A stretch of 64,000 nucleotides of DNA from Gautieria morchelliformis (lineage: Eukaryota > Basidiomycota > Agaricomycetes > Gomphales > Gomphaceae), in assembly GCA_015179125.1 (NCBI GenBank), contig WHVA01000030.1:124001-188000 (forward strand), in the 5' to 3' direction. Of this stretch, positions 44,311 to 56,317 are shown piece after piece; position 1 is the first letter of the stretch, and each line of letters opens with the position of its first letter. The notes under the pieces are model-generated. The model did not search any database. It worked only from the letters and a program-made list of their open reading frames with translations, and was not told the origin of the DNA. The position numbers were made by a program, and so were the translations under genes.

Positions 44311-47300
44311 TCAGATCTTGACCTGTAGGCATAACACAAGGAACGACTTACTGATTCTCTGTATCCGATACATTGCCTCGCGTAGTTGCGCACAAACAAC
44401 TCTCATCTTCGGTCTTTCCTCAGGTTCACGCGCCCAGCATCGGTTTGCCAATGCCCATAAATCCTCATCGAACCCTCTTACGAATGCTTCGTGTCCCGGT
44501 GGTCGCAGACTAGGTTTCTGTCCTTGAACGATGGCGAGGATGACCTGTGGCTCGAGATTAAGGCGGCTGAACGGTCGTTCTCCTGTAAAAATCTACTTTG
44601 GTTAGTGTCAAGGATTGCAATCTCAAGGCTTATAGAGACGTACCTGTAAAATAAGACATCCAAACGCATACACATCGCTTCTTGTCGTTCTGACCACCTC
44701 CTTTCCGCCATCGCGGTCTGATTCAGTGTTGGGCGGCAGTAAGAGTTCAGGGGCCATGAATCGCACGCTTCCCCCGAACGTAGTTGTCGTCGCCGTGAGG
44801 GCAGCGATTTTGTCAACCAGTCGTGCTAGACCGAAGTCTGCAAGCAGAGCATCCCCAGAGTCTGTTGAAGGCCAATAGTTAAAGCGGTAAATATTTTACG
44901 ACTGCCTATCCAAACCTACCGGAGATTAAAATATTTTCCTGTTTACAAAACGGTTCAGGGCATGAAGCTAAAATATCTGAGTATGACTGACAGCCTTGAT
45001 ATCACCATGGACGATTGGCGGTATTTCCGTGCCGGAATGAAGATATTTGAGCGCATCTGACGTTTGCCATAGCTGTGTTGTGTGTTGAATGTTGTATGAG
45101 GATCAGGTACAAAATGCTGGCGCTGAAGCTCACAAGCTTTCTGCAATTTGCAGTAGGATAAGCCTGCAAGTATTGAAGAGAATTTCCATGTTGAGCCCAG
45201 GGGGAGATCATAAAGAGCCGATTGTGTTGCTCAGTCACACCATAGAATGGCAGGACAAACTGGTGCCGAACGCGAACCCAAAGCTCTACTTCCCGTCGGA
45301 AGGCCCTTTTGACTTTGTGTTCGGTAGACCCAACTCTGAGCATTTTCATGGCTACTCGTTCCACTTTACCTGATATCGTGCCTTCTCCTAAATAAACGTC
45401 GCCGAAACCACCACCAGCGACAGAGTGATCATTCAATTTCACAATGTCTCGAGAAAGATCCTTTACAGGGAGCGGGAGTGGCTTGAGAGAGACAGAATCC
45501 GCCCCTTCCTCGGAACTGCGGGACCTTTGGCCATCGAAAGAGTGTCGCTTGTCTTGACTAAGTAGGTGACGCTCGAGTCGCTGGAACGCAGATTCTTGGC
45601 GTTCAGAAGCGATCAACTTTTCGCTTCTTTCCTCCAGTTCCTTCAGCGAGGTGTCATCGACAATGATATGCCTAAGCCTGTCGTATAGGGGGATACAGAG
45701 GTCCATCTCACATGTCTCCTCGTAATACGCGTTCTGGCTCGGCTGCATGACGATTTGGATTATGTGGCGATACAGATTCCGATATTTGGCGAAAGGCACG
45801 AGACCGTCATTTGGGTCCAGAGGGGATGTTGGTGATGCCAGTGAAAATAGCATCTTTATGTCAAGGAGATGGACACCTGCGTGCTCGCTAGTTATACATG
45901 CATTATGAGGCTTCAAACAGTAGCACCTACCTAAGTGAGGAATACGAGCTTTCTTAACTGTTTCAAATGATCTTCTGTACGCAGAGAAATTGCGTGCTGG
46001 ATCAAGTATCCTATCCATATTCAATAGCGCATCTCGAGCCTTAGTGCAAATGCACTTCCACGTCAGGACTAATGAACTGATGGAGGAACTCCTGAGAGTG
46101 CTGACAATAGCAGCCGTAGATGAATAGTTGCCTAACGATAGGCATTCCTGGAATTTAGATATGTAAGAACGTCATCATGTCACAATTAACCCACGAACTG
46201 TGGCTGTATGAATAAAAAACTCGACAATTTCAGCACGTCGGCGCAGGTCACTTGTTTCCAAGACAGCCTGTGCAACCCAGTGGGCAATCTGTTTATACGT
46301 GGTCATGAATACAGCTACTCCATTCCGTCCGGAGCGAGAGAGGATGTTCTGGGACCACTGCACGATATCTGGTGGGAGTATGTCATAGTACAATTCGCTC
46401 TGAATATACGTAAGACCGTGCGCTAAGGAACGTGGTGATACTCCGCCGAGGCCAAACTGTTTGATGGGCGGTTCGACAGCCGTGATGGCAGAAGAAGAAG
46501 AGGAACCCCATGGTCCAAACTAACATGTCAAAATCAGGTTGTCAGAAATTCACACCTGAATTACTCAAGGAGATAAATACCCAGTCTTCAATCGTTTGAG
46601 TCAAGTTGCCAACTTTATCAATAAGAGTTGGAGGGGCGCTGAAGGACCCAACTGGGACCAGTATTTTCATGCGCTCTGCGAGGAAACTGCTTGGGACGTA
46701 GCTACGGTCACGTCGCAACCATGCTTCTAAAAAGTTCAGCAGACTGAGGGTGCGTGAATATTTTTGAACTGGGTCTGATTCATCTTTGTTCTCACTCGAA
46801 GCATGTCGCAATACGGGCTTCAACAGAAACTGCGCGGGAGAAATTGCCTTGAAACACAGTCTCCAAAGTGTCCAGCAAGGCCTCAGGGGTAGTGAAGGCA
46901 CGGAATGTGTAGAAGAAGGTATTACCGACGGGATCACTTGATAGGCCTAACAACGATAGTGCATTTGTTTACACCAGGCATATCAGTCAGCAGGCTTACC
47001 TGCAGTGTCTGACAGCAACTTTGTGACAAGGCCGGACAATGATCCGGATATGATCTCCCCAGAAGCTGCATAATGGACCCGTGTGTCAATACAAACTGAT
47101 GGGGCGGGGTCGTTCAGCAAGGGCTCGGGGGTTTTACTCCGTGGCGGCACTGTATATGAATCAGTGTTTCCGAAGAATGGGATCTCCATCGAGGCACTTA
47201 ACAAGTCAAACCGATGGACGACTCCCCAGTCCTAGCGCGCTGTAGGAGCCGCAGGGTAGAAACGACAGACGACATATCAGGACGAGACACTGGGTCCTGG

Positions 47301-49291
47301 AACCAACATATTTCCAGTAAGTACCACACCTCATCAGATAGCCAACGCTGGGATATTTCAGTCTGAGGGCGTTCTGGGCGAATGCCGTTTCGAACACCGG
47401 TGACCAGTGCTTCCTCGGGTATTTTGTCAAATGGTGGAAGTCCCGTCATAAGCTCAAGACAGAGCATCGCAAAGCCATAGACATCCGATGCACTTGTGAT
47501 CTCCACATGATGTGCCAGTAATTCGGGAGCAAAGTACCGCCCATTGAATGGTGTGTCCAATAAAACACCATCCCCTGCCATCTGCACAGCAAGAAATTTA
47601 GCACTGAAGCTGTCATCTCGGAAGCACCACGCCACCAGCCTGAAGTATTGTTGGAAAGAAACCGTACTCTGCGATACATGCTTTGCCCTTGTCTGATACG
47701 TGAATTCCCTCTAAAGGATGTAAGTTCAAACGCTGCTGGGAACTCAATGGAAATGTGCGTACGGGTGTGATGGGTCCAACCAAAATGGGTGGTGTCTGTT
47801 TATGCAGGAATTCCAACCCCGCTGCAATATTCATTACCTGACAAATATGTTCAGTTGTATAGCTAATGTCGACGTATATCGGTCGCTCACTAGAGTGAAT
47901 CGGTCAACAGGAGGATCTTTCGTGAGGTAATCATCCAAATCCCAATATTTCATGCATGGGCTGACCTTCAGAATATGTAAGTTATGACTATCGATTATCA
48001 TTAGAATACTTACGGTATATGTTTCACCACCTGAACGCATATAACCCCACACTGGCTTAATGTGATTGTGCCGCAAATGGCGCCATACCTCGATGTTCTC
48101 CTCAAACGCCTGATGCACACATAGAAGTCATATGTCAATCGAGCGATGATTGTTCTTACCAGCCTAGTCTTCGTAGAGTGATTAAGAGCCTTAGCAGTTG
48201 TCAAGGCGACGCTATGCCCACCGCTCCAGCCACCTTCGATCACAGAGGTTGATAAATAATGTGAAATCCACAAGTAGCAACAGACAAACCAAAAACTTCA
48301 CTGTAGTCACCTTTCCAGAGCGGTTGGTCTTGCTTTAAAGTAATACCAATGCCCACTAAAAAGACACAGGTCAAGGGAACAAGATATAGTCGAAACCAAA
48401 GCTCACGGTTAGCCAGGGGAGGCGAAATATTTGTCCATATACATAACTTCCATAGAGCATCGCTTAATTTGCTGCGCTCTTCCGAAGATCTTTCCTTGTC
48501 GTCTCGAATCCACTAAACAAGCAATTTTCGTCCTGCTCGTCATGGTAAGAAATACACGTACTACTTGTAATGCTGTCATAAAATTTTGGCAGTCAGAGGG
48601 TGTAAAGGGTCCTTCCGTCAGCGCCTTCAGCTCTTCTGGTCTACCAGCAATATAACGGATGATGCCTTTCATCTGGAGAGAGTCTTGAATATCCAGGTGG
48701 GCCATTTCAGCAGAGGACAAATGGAGTTCGAGTTCAGGGCCAATAATTAGCTTGGTCTGATCAGCTTAACAAGAAATCACAGGAACAAGGGGCTTCACTT
48801 GGAGTTTCTCAGCCGTGATCCGTAAATCATTAGTCATCGACCGAATGGCTGCCTGTATTTCAGCTCTGCGAATAAAACTCTCCAGGAGCGTCAGATGTCC
48901 CCAATCATCAAGCCGTTTTGTGATTGTTAAAAGCATGCTGCGTGTCGTCGTGCTTCAGCATTGTCTGACATGATATCATATGGTAGCCGTTCCTCACTTT
49001 TCCATGGTCTGACTAGTTTCAAGTGCTTCATCAGGATCCATGTAAGCACTGTTCTCTTCCAGAGCCGTCAGCAATCGCTGGCACCGCCTGTGAAGATCTT
49101 CACAAGACGCCTGCAGTGAGAACATCTCACCCGTGCTCTGAGAGCTGTATGAGGTGTATGTCACTCACATTATGGATCTTTATTCGCTCTAACGAGGATA
49201 TAAGGTCTCCAACTGTTATCAGTAGAATGACGTCAGCCGCCTGCGTCAACACAGAACCTGGAGGACCGAGGTCAGTCTCACCTAGCTTCAT
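44311..49291 (-). CDS. Helical bundle - TM - pseudokinase - RasGEF-N - RasGEF - protein kinase
   Basis: More than twelve exons. From 49291 (MKLGETDLGPPGSVL) come helices like the MLKL-type four-helix adaptor (SCEDLHRRCQRLLTALEENS; LDDWGHLTLLESFIRRAEIQ), then a predicted membrane helix (LYLVPLTCVFLVGIGITL, about 48370). The first kinase fold is dead: VALTTAK has no lysine, the HRD-type loop reads LVGPITP, and DFG is EYG. A 53-nt intron (47150-47202, GTTAAG..ACAG) removes the apparent stop at 47198 and joins the RasGEF-N motif (GSLSGLVTKLL; FFYTFRAFTTPEALL). RasGEF follows (FMTTYKQIAHWVAQAV, ECLSLGNYSSTAAIV, DPARNFSAYRRSFETVKKAR). The last domain is an active TKL-like kinase: GGGFGDVYLGEG, AMKML, IVHGDIK, ADFGLARL, MAPELL. 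It may end at 44311 or, if spliced once more, at 44093. Confidence 0.82.
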
Positions 49292-51339
49292 GCGACCGAC
49301 CAATTATTACGCGTGTGAGGAAAGGCTTCCATCAGTAATTTGTACTCAAGTCGGGGCAGTGCGAGGTTACGGCTCCCACGCTTTTGGTCTAATCTAGCTT
49401 CTATATTTACATAACTGCATACTGTCAGTATTGGCGCTGAGCAATCAAAATGGCGCGTGAGCGCTTGAGCTTATTCTTGACTTTGACCTTGGTACTATAA
49501 TGATATACTTCTAGTAGAGACATGTTACAGCAACGCCTGCTCACCCATTACCACCATCTTCACAGAATAGTCTGACTTTATCCTTACGTTACCCAACCAT
49601 TCCAGACCCTAAACTTGAAAGAAGACCCTCGCCACTAGTGGCACACATACAGCGAAGCCTGAGTTTCTACAGTGAAAGGAGGGAGGTTGGGGTGGAGGAG
49701 CATCCTGACCACTCATTTCAAAGGTAAGACTAGACGCGGGTAATTAACATCTACTATTCGCTGCGTTCGAGCGGTAATTTCTGAAGATTTGAAGGCCAGA
49801 ATGTCTCTGAAAGACTGTGTGTACATACCTGTCAACCGGCCCCAAGAGTTAGACAGACCGTGTCCTCAGCTTCTTGAACAGGATATATTTGAAGCTATAT
49901 GGAACTTTAAATTATCTAGCTAGTTGGGCTATCCAGAGGCCAAGGACCTGCGTGGGCGCCTTTCTGTCCCAGCCTGTTCGCAATCATAGTAGCTTCGAAT
50001 CGTTCCATATACCAACAGATACAGTATATATTAAAGATTAATATTACAGGTGCTTTTATTGAAATAGTAGGCTATTGACGTTCCACCATACTATATTATC
50101 AGATATAACTCAGATAAAATTTAGAATTTCAATTTAATAAAAAAAAAGAATATTTAATAAGAAAATAAAAACAAAAAAAAATTTTTTAGTTGCCTGTGGC
50201 CCTCGTTCGACATACATCGACCAGCAAACATATGTCAATGAGAAAGAAGCTGCATCCGAAGCGACAACATATGGGGGAGAATGCAGGGAGGATGCATGGA
50301 GGAAGCAAACATGGAGGAATAGGACATGGTGCGGCCCCGGAGGGTGTTGGTCAAACAAAGGTTCCCGCATGACCAGTACTATCCGTGATTATCTGGAGGC
50401 CCTGAAAGCAGGTAAGCGTGCCCCTTCATTTAAAAATTGCATTGTGACTCATGTGTTCTTGCAGCCCAGCTCGACCACCTCGAGCACAATCAGACGAATA
50501 CCACCATTGATCCTAGTCTCCTAGACTGACTAGCGCCAATGTGAATACACCGTCATGTCCGTCTCTTACGGTCAGAGTATCCCTGAGCATCATAGGGTAA
50601 CTAGCAACCCTGCGGGTGGGTAAACTTTCAATGCAACTTGGAAGTGACTTGCTGGAAGAGACTTACCACTTTCAGCCATTATTCCACTCCGTTTTGCACT
50701 CCTTCAATACCTGCCGCCCACTTTGACTCACAGTTCCATGTCATGTTTGTCAAGTCCTGACATTGATCAGGCGTGACTCATCAGTCAGGCATGGCAAGAT
50801 TGTGTACACATACCAGGATGGACTCGGGCCCTTCTAGAGACGATTCCTAGATTGGGGTGGGCCTGCGTTCTGCTGATAGTTTCCTTGCACAATTCTCATA
50901 GCTTATCAATGTCAGTTTCAAAGCTGGAATGAGGGAGTTTGGTGAAGAGTTACACAAGGAGCTTGGGCTAGGCGGCAAAGCACCTGGCATCAATGATCGT
51001 CGCTCGGCACCCTTTTTCTCTGTTCGCAATGATCTGCTGTCTCATCGTGGCCACACAAGGAACTGGGTCAAACAGCACAGACGAGGGCGACCATGGTGAG
51101 ATAGTACTACATGCCCTGTGGGGCCATGGTCGCCCTGCGTCAGCGGACACTCAGTGTACATAATATAAATAAATGACATGTTAAAATGGAAGAAAGAGTT
51201 GAATCTGGTGAGATACTGTAGCCATACGACCAATGGCTCATCGACATTTTGCGTGACGGGGAACTTCCACTGGGACAATGGCTTAAGGGTCCTCCATGTG
51301 ATGCGTGACACACCATGGCTCAGACAAACCGAGGCCGAA
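49292..51339. other. Intergenic; palindrome and AT-rich tract
   Basis: 50100-50185 is very AT-rich with long A and T runs. A 13-bp inverted repeat, AGGGCGACCATGG at 51084-51096 and its complement at 51124-51136, could form a hairpin. On the plus strand 50913-51094 is open (including FGEELHKELGLGGKAPG) but has no start codon or family I know. 51340-51344 is the left target duplication of the Copia element. Confidence 0.45.
50369..50529 (+). CDS. Possible small spliced ORF, unknown
   Basis: MTSTIRDYLEALKA runs to a GTAAGC donor at about 50412. A TTGCAG acceptor at about 50465 restores the frame with AQLDHLEHNQTNTTIDPSLL and a stop at 50529. The splice signals are good, but the product is only about 34 residues, and the upstream frame is open without a clear start, so it could be the tail of a longer decayed gene. 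Confidence 0.2.
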
Positions 51340-51344
51340 GATGG

Positions 51345-51519
51345 TGTTGAAGTATCCATCGCTCAACCATTCATTACTCATCTATGGTCACTCGTGGTTC
51401 CACCAGTTCAAGCTCCTCTCGAATCCCATAGTTACAGTAGCTAGTCAACTGTATATTTTTCTGAGACCTTGCGAGTCGAGGAATATTATCTTGTCCTTTT
51501 ACTATCACTGCACTCAAGA
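51345..51519 (+). repeat. Copia 5' LTR
   Basis: Begins TGTTGAAGTATCCATCGCTC and ends ...CTCAAGA. The end is set by comparison with the 3' copy and by the GATGG target duplication. The ends are TG...GA rather than TG...CA. GGTTCTGGGCCCC follows as the presumed primer-binding region, which does not look like the usual initiator-Met site. Confidence 0.88.
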
Positions 51520-51586
51520 GGTTCTGGGCCCCGCGCTCTAAACCGTAACCCGAAAGTCAAGTAAAAGATCTGTAACAATCGCCGAT

Positions 51587-52553
51587 ATGTCTGCCCTCAT
51601 ACAGCCAAGTTCGCTATATCGAATCGAGCCGCTTACCGGGGATAACTACCCCGCATGGAAGGAGAAAATGCGGTGGATCCTGCTAGAACAAGACCTGTGG
51701 GACCACGCAGTGGGACAGACGACGATGCCAGTGCTGGCCGATGATAAAAACGTCACCGCCACTGAAAGGCAAGCAATCGCAGACTGGACTAAAAAAGACC
51801 AATGACATTCGCGGCAATCAGCCTTCGTATTAGCAACGAATACCTGGTATATACATACGGTGCCTCGATGGCACACGAGGTATGGCAAGCCCTGCTTATG
51901 ATTTTCGAGGCAAGAGGGCCGTTAGGCATAATCAATGTGCGTAGGGATTTTTTCTGTACCTTCGCAGCAGAGGGCGGCAACATGGAGGAGCATATCCGAA
52001 AGCTCCGTAGTCTCCAAAAACAGCTGCATGCACTCGGCGACTTGGTCAACGACCATGATTTCTGCAACACATTACTCACCTCCTTACCTGGTTCCTGGTC
52101 CACCTTCCTCACCGCCATCAACCCTACTCTTCCTGTGCTCACCTCCGACACCCTTATCGTGCGTATCCTGGAGGAGGACCGTACTCGGTGTTCTACTCAG
52201 AGCACCGAGACGGCCCTGCGGATCCAGGACAGAACCCACGGAATGGACACAGTGATGGCACTACGAAGGGTAAATGCAACAACTGCCGAAAGAAGGGTCA
52301 CTGGGTCAAGGATTGTTGGGCTAAGGGTGGTGGTGGCAAGGAGGGGGACACACCTAAATGGTGGAAAGGTGACAAATCTAAGAATTCCACTAAGCAGGCT
52401 ACTGAAAATAATGGCGCTGCTGACGAATTCGCTTTTGCCGCCATAGAGTCGGTTGACAATGACAATCACTCGTCCCCTGCTGAAGACCTGACCTACTGTG
52501 CTGAATTTCAGCGTCTGACTGGCTGGCAGACACGGGGTCAACGACCCACATAG
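51587..52553 (+). pseudogene. Copia gag
   Basis: The start MSALIQPSSLYRIEPLTGDN is followed by YPAWKEKMRWILLEQDLWDH, typical of Copia Gag, then the capsid-like helices (LRSLQKQLHALGDLVNDHDF, LLTSLPGSWSTFLTAI) and a CCHC zinc knuckle CNNCRKKGHWVKDC near 52275. The frame shifts at about 51803 (after WTKKDQ) and again near 52200, so a single Gag cannot be made. Gag would coat the element RNA. Confidence 0.85.
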
Positions 52554-55500
52554 CCTGAAGCAGGGACCACTTTGTCGATTTTAAGGCGGAACCATCCGAG
52601 ATCGACGGTATCACACCCGGGAGCCCATTGAAAACCCTAGGGCATGGGGTTGTTCAGATGGAGTTCCGTGCCGGTAACCGCACGTTCACGGTGAGACTCA
52701 CAGACGTGAAGCACGCCCCCAATGTGCCGAACAACATACTCAGCGTGGGATGGCTCACGGACATGGAGCACGTCGCCTTGTTTATTAACAAGGGCGTGAA
52801 GTTCCGCTCCCAATCCGGAACCATCTTCGCTGAGGGGCGCAAAGTAGGTTGTGTTTACCTTATGCATGCCCGGATCCGTCCTGGTATCCAGACAGACTTC
52901 GCCGCTGTGGCTAAGCCGAAGTCCTGGGATACCTGGCATCGGATCCTCGGACACGTGAATGTTAGCGCGATCAAAGCCATGAAATCGCACGACCTGGTCA
53001 CCGGGATGGAGGTAGACACATCTGCGCCGGTCACGCAGTGTGCTGCTTGCATTCAGGGCAAGCAGCATGTGGACCTGTTCCCCAAACGTTCGGAGGACAT
53101 CGTTGCACATGTGGGTGACTTGTCTGTCTCCGATGTTTGGGGGCCGGCGAACACTGAGGGCCCAACGCGAGAGCGGTATTTTTATTCCTTCACCGATGTT
53201 AAAAGCAGGTACACTGTGCTTTATTTTAGCCACACCAAGGACAGCGTCCTTGATTGATTCAAGGAGTAGGCCGCCCTGGTTGAAACACAGACGGGACGTC
53301 CGCTCAAACGCTTGCGAAGCGACGGTGGTGGCAAGTATATTAGTGTCAGGGGACACCCTGTTTTCCATTTCCAGTTCCGACACCACACCCAGTTCCGACT
53401 CCATTTCCGACTCCGCTTCCAATTCCAATTCCATCTCCGCCTCCGCTTTCGGAAATGATTCCACTTCTGGGAGAACTTCCACCAGTTCTGTTCGCCTTTC
53501 CAGTTCCACTCCAATTTCCGACTTCCACTCTCAGAACAGTGTCGGAAATCAAGCGACTCGCGTAATAGGTGGCATCAAGGGTCGATCAAGGGTCAAGGAG
53601 GTCAGGAGGGTGCAGGGTTGATGGCGGGTGCCAAGTGTTGTCCCTGGCTGCGCAGCATAGTATAATACGGGCTCGCTGACATTGGGGGTCCTTAGACTTT
53701 TCTCTTTGGATTTCCCCTTGTCAGGTGAGAATCCCCTCTCTTGTATACTCTGTTCATTTATACAGACTTTGGATTTCCCCTTGTCAGTTGTGTGGTAGTG
53801 TGATCTCCACAACCAGCCAGGGTTGCCCTTACAATTAGCACGGCATTTAGACTTTTCTGCGCTGAAAAAGGGATCATCATGGAGTCCACTGCCCCTTATT
53901 CCCCAGCTCAGAACGGCATCGCAAAACGATTAAACCGCACCTTGCTAGAACACGCACATGCAATGATATTTGTGAAACAGCTGCCCAAGACCCTATGAGC
54001 AGAGGCCGTCGCTTACGCCTGTTATATCAAGAACAGATCGCCCACACATGTGCTTGGCACGGATATGATGCCCTACCAGGCATTCTTTGGCAAGAAACCA
54101 GATGTTGGGAAGTTGGAGGAGTTTGGTAAAAAGTGTTGGATTAAAGTCCCTGACCAATGCCGTACTAAAATAGAACCAAAGTCTGAGCAACACATTTTCA
54201 CTGGTGTTGCCCCCAACGCGAAAGCCTGGAAATACTATAACATACACTTGCACCACATCCAGACCTCCCGCAACATCATTTTCGACGAGACCGACACTGC
54301 CATCCATCCTGTGCCCGATGACAACGACTTGGAGGCCGCACCGATCATCGGGAATGCCCCTGGGGCCGCCCAGCTGGCTCCTGTCCCTGCACCCACTGCC
54401 CCTGCACCGATCACTGTGCCTCCAGGTGGCGTCGTCACAACTGGCACTGTGACTGCAGACCCAAGGGAGGGACCGCGGCGCAGCACCAGGATTGCGGGTA
54501 AACCGGCTCCTGACTATCGTCACATGCATGAGGGCGAGCGGACTCTGTCAGCGACGGAGATCGTGAGAGAGCTGACATCCTATGCAGAGGCGTTACGTTG
54601 GGATGCTTTCCCGATATGGAGAGCGGCGATGGAGACTGAGATGCAGCAGCATGCTGAGGTTGGGACATGGGAGCTGGTTGAGTTACCAGCAGGGAAGAAC
54701 ATCGTTGGAAGCTGGTGGGTATACGCGGCCAAAACAGATGCAGATGGCGTGTTCGAGCTGGGAAAAGCGAGGCTGGTTGTGCAGGGGTTCACGCAACGTC
54801 CCGGCATGGACTACTTCGAAGTCAGGTCACCGGTTGTCAAGTTGGACTCGCGCTTGCTATCCAAAAGGGATGGGAGATTGAGATGATGGACGTGAAAGGC
54901 GTGTATTTGAACTCTACTCTAGACGAAGAGATATATATGTGCCAGCCGGACGGCTTTGACGATGGGTCGGGACGTGTACTAAATCTGTGTCATGCCATTT
55001 ATGGCCTGAAACAGTCAGGTCATTCTTGGTACAAAAAGCTCACCACGGGCCTCATTGACGATGGATTCATGTGTAGTCACGCCAATGACTGTGTTTTCTT
55101 CAAGAAAACCGGCGACCAACTCACCATTATCACCATCTATGTGGACGACCTCGGGCTGTTTGCGAGTACCAAAACGCTAATGGCGAATGTCAAAGCCCTC
55201 CTTCATTCTAACTTCACAATGAAGGAACTCGGCGAGATGCTCAAGATCCTCGGCATCAGAGTTGACATTGGCCCTGGTTGCGATTCCATTAAGCTCTCGC
55301 AAGGTCATTATGTTGATGTCATCGTCCAACGGTTCAACCTAGTCGAAGCTCCACCTGTTGACACGCCCGTCCTCCATGACATCAAGTCTTTGGCACCGCG
55401 TTCCACCGATGACCCCGCACCAGACGCACCTTATGCTCAAGCGGTTGGATCCCTCATGTACGCCGTCTTGGGTTCCCGCCCTGACATCGCGTTCGCCGTC

Positions 55501-56088
55501 CAACAGCTGAGTCAACACACACACGACTACAGCGAGGCTCACTGGACGGCGGTTAAATGTGTCATAAGGTATTTGAAGGGCACGCGTGACGCGGGCATTG
55601 TATTGCGCCGCTCATCTTCCACTCCCCTCATCGAAATCTACTCTGGCGCTGACTTTGCTGGACTGGCCGACTCACACTCAGTTGGTGGCTATGTCTGTCT
55701 TTATCACGGGTGCATCGTCGCATGGGTTTCCAAGAAGCAAACTTGGATTGCCCTCTCCACCATGGAATCCGAGTCCATGGCTTTGATCCCTGGTGTCAAG
55801 CACGCCCTGTGGATTCGCCACCTCATCCAGGAGCTCGGATTGCCCCGCCCCGAACCGATCCACATCTATTGTGACAATATGCAGACGATCTCCAACATCC
55901 ACGACGCGTCCCACCATCCCCGCACCAAACACTTGCGTGTCGAAGGACATTGGGTTCGTGAGCTCGTTGATCACGGCGACGCCGACATTACTTATGTTCG
56001 GTCCGCTGAGAACATCGCGGACATCTTCATGAAGTCTCTGCCGCTTGCGCAGCACAAGTTTCTGTTTCTTAAATTTGGCATGTTGTGA
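52528..56088 (+). pseudogene. Copia pol: protease, integrase, RT, RNase H
   Basis: Protease begins with ADTGSTTHIA at about 52528, immediately broken by a TGA. GAG-pre/integrase follows with HHCC zinc-binding (WHRILGHVNVSAIKAM ... CAACIQGKQ) and DVWGP, DGGGKYI, then MESTAPYSPAQNG after the nested LTR: the D, D, E residues are present. RT has GSWWVYAAKTDADGVFELGK, MMDVKGVYLNSTLDEEIYM and the catalytic YVDDLGLF. RNase H contains YSGADFAGLADS and ends HKFLFLKFGML. Breaks: TGA at 52557, stops at about 53256 and 53266, the 490-bp insertion at 53344, TGA at about 53997 (TGG to TGA) and a frameshift near 54850. Confidence 0.92.
53344..53833. mobile_element. Solo LTR nested in Copia integrase, 5-bp target duplication ATTAG
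   Basis: This 490-bp block begins TGTCAGGGGACACC and ends TTGCCCTTACA, TG...CA ends. It is flanked by direct ATTAG at 53339-53343 and 53834-53838. Excision with one ATTAG restores the integrase frame from GGGKYIS to FCAEKGIIMES. The left half is a minisatellite of TTCCRACTCC / TTCCAATTCC-type units (53360-53540). The motif GGATTTCCCCTTGTCAG occurs twice (about 53709 and 53770). It contains no coding sequence. It is a different family from the LTR at 6212 although both start TGTCA, as many Gypsy LTRs do. Confidence 0.92.
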
Positions 56089-56143
56089 TTTTTCCCCTCA
56101 TGTATCCATCATTTTTCTTTGATTTGTTTCGCTTGGGGGGGTC

Positions 56144-56312
56144 TGTTGAAGTATCCATCGCTCAACCATTCATTACTCATCTATGGTCACTTGTGGTTCC
56201 ACCAGTTCAAGCTCCTCTCGAATCCCATAATAGCTAGTCAACGGTATATTTTTCTGAGACCTCGCGAGTCGAGGAATATTATCTTGTCCTTTTACTATCA
56301 CTGCGCTCAAGA
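56144..56312 (+). repeat. Copia 3' LTR
   Basis: Matches the 5' LTR over its whole length. Differences include loss of a few bases around 'cccataatagctag' and scattered substitutions. It is followed directly by the GATGG target duplication at 56313-56317. Confidence 0.9.
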
Positions 56313-56317
56313 GATGG

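Larger units (their letters stand above)
51345..56312 (+). mobile_element. Full-length Ty1/Copia retrotransposon, inactivated
   Basis: LTRs of 175 bp (51345-51519) and 169 bp (56144-56312) start TGTTGAAGTATCC and are nearly identical apart from a small indel and a few substitutions. Direct GATGG duplications flank the element (51340-51344, 56313-56317). The internal order is gag with zinc knuckle, protease, integrase, reverse transcriptase, RNase H, which is the Copia order. A G-rich tract (cttggggggg) precedes the 3' LTR. Several stops and frame changes and a nested solo LTR inactivate it. The still-similar LTRs indicate fairly recent insertion. Confidence 0.95.

Noticed and set aside
47190..47204. 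Stop codon separating pseudokinase and RasGEF genes
   Set aside because: The TAA lies inside a canonical 53-nt intron (47150-47202); two genes 8 bp apart would be implausible.
50140..50185. Poly-A tail of a retroposed gene or LINE
   Set aside because: A and T runs alternate, there is no coding sequence immediately upstream and no target duplication was found.
53221..53552. Trp/Lys- and Glu-rich frames in the Copia region
   Set aside because: They are translations of the TTCC minisatellite inside the nested solo LTR.
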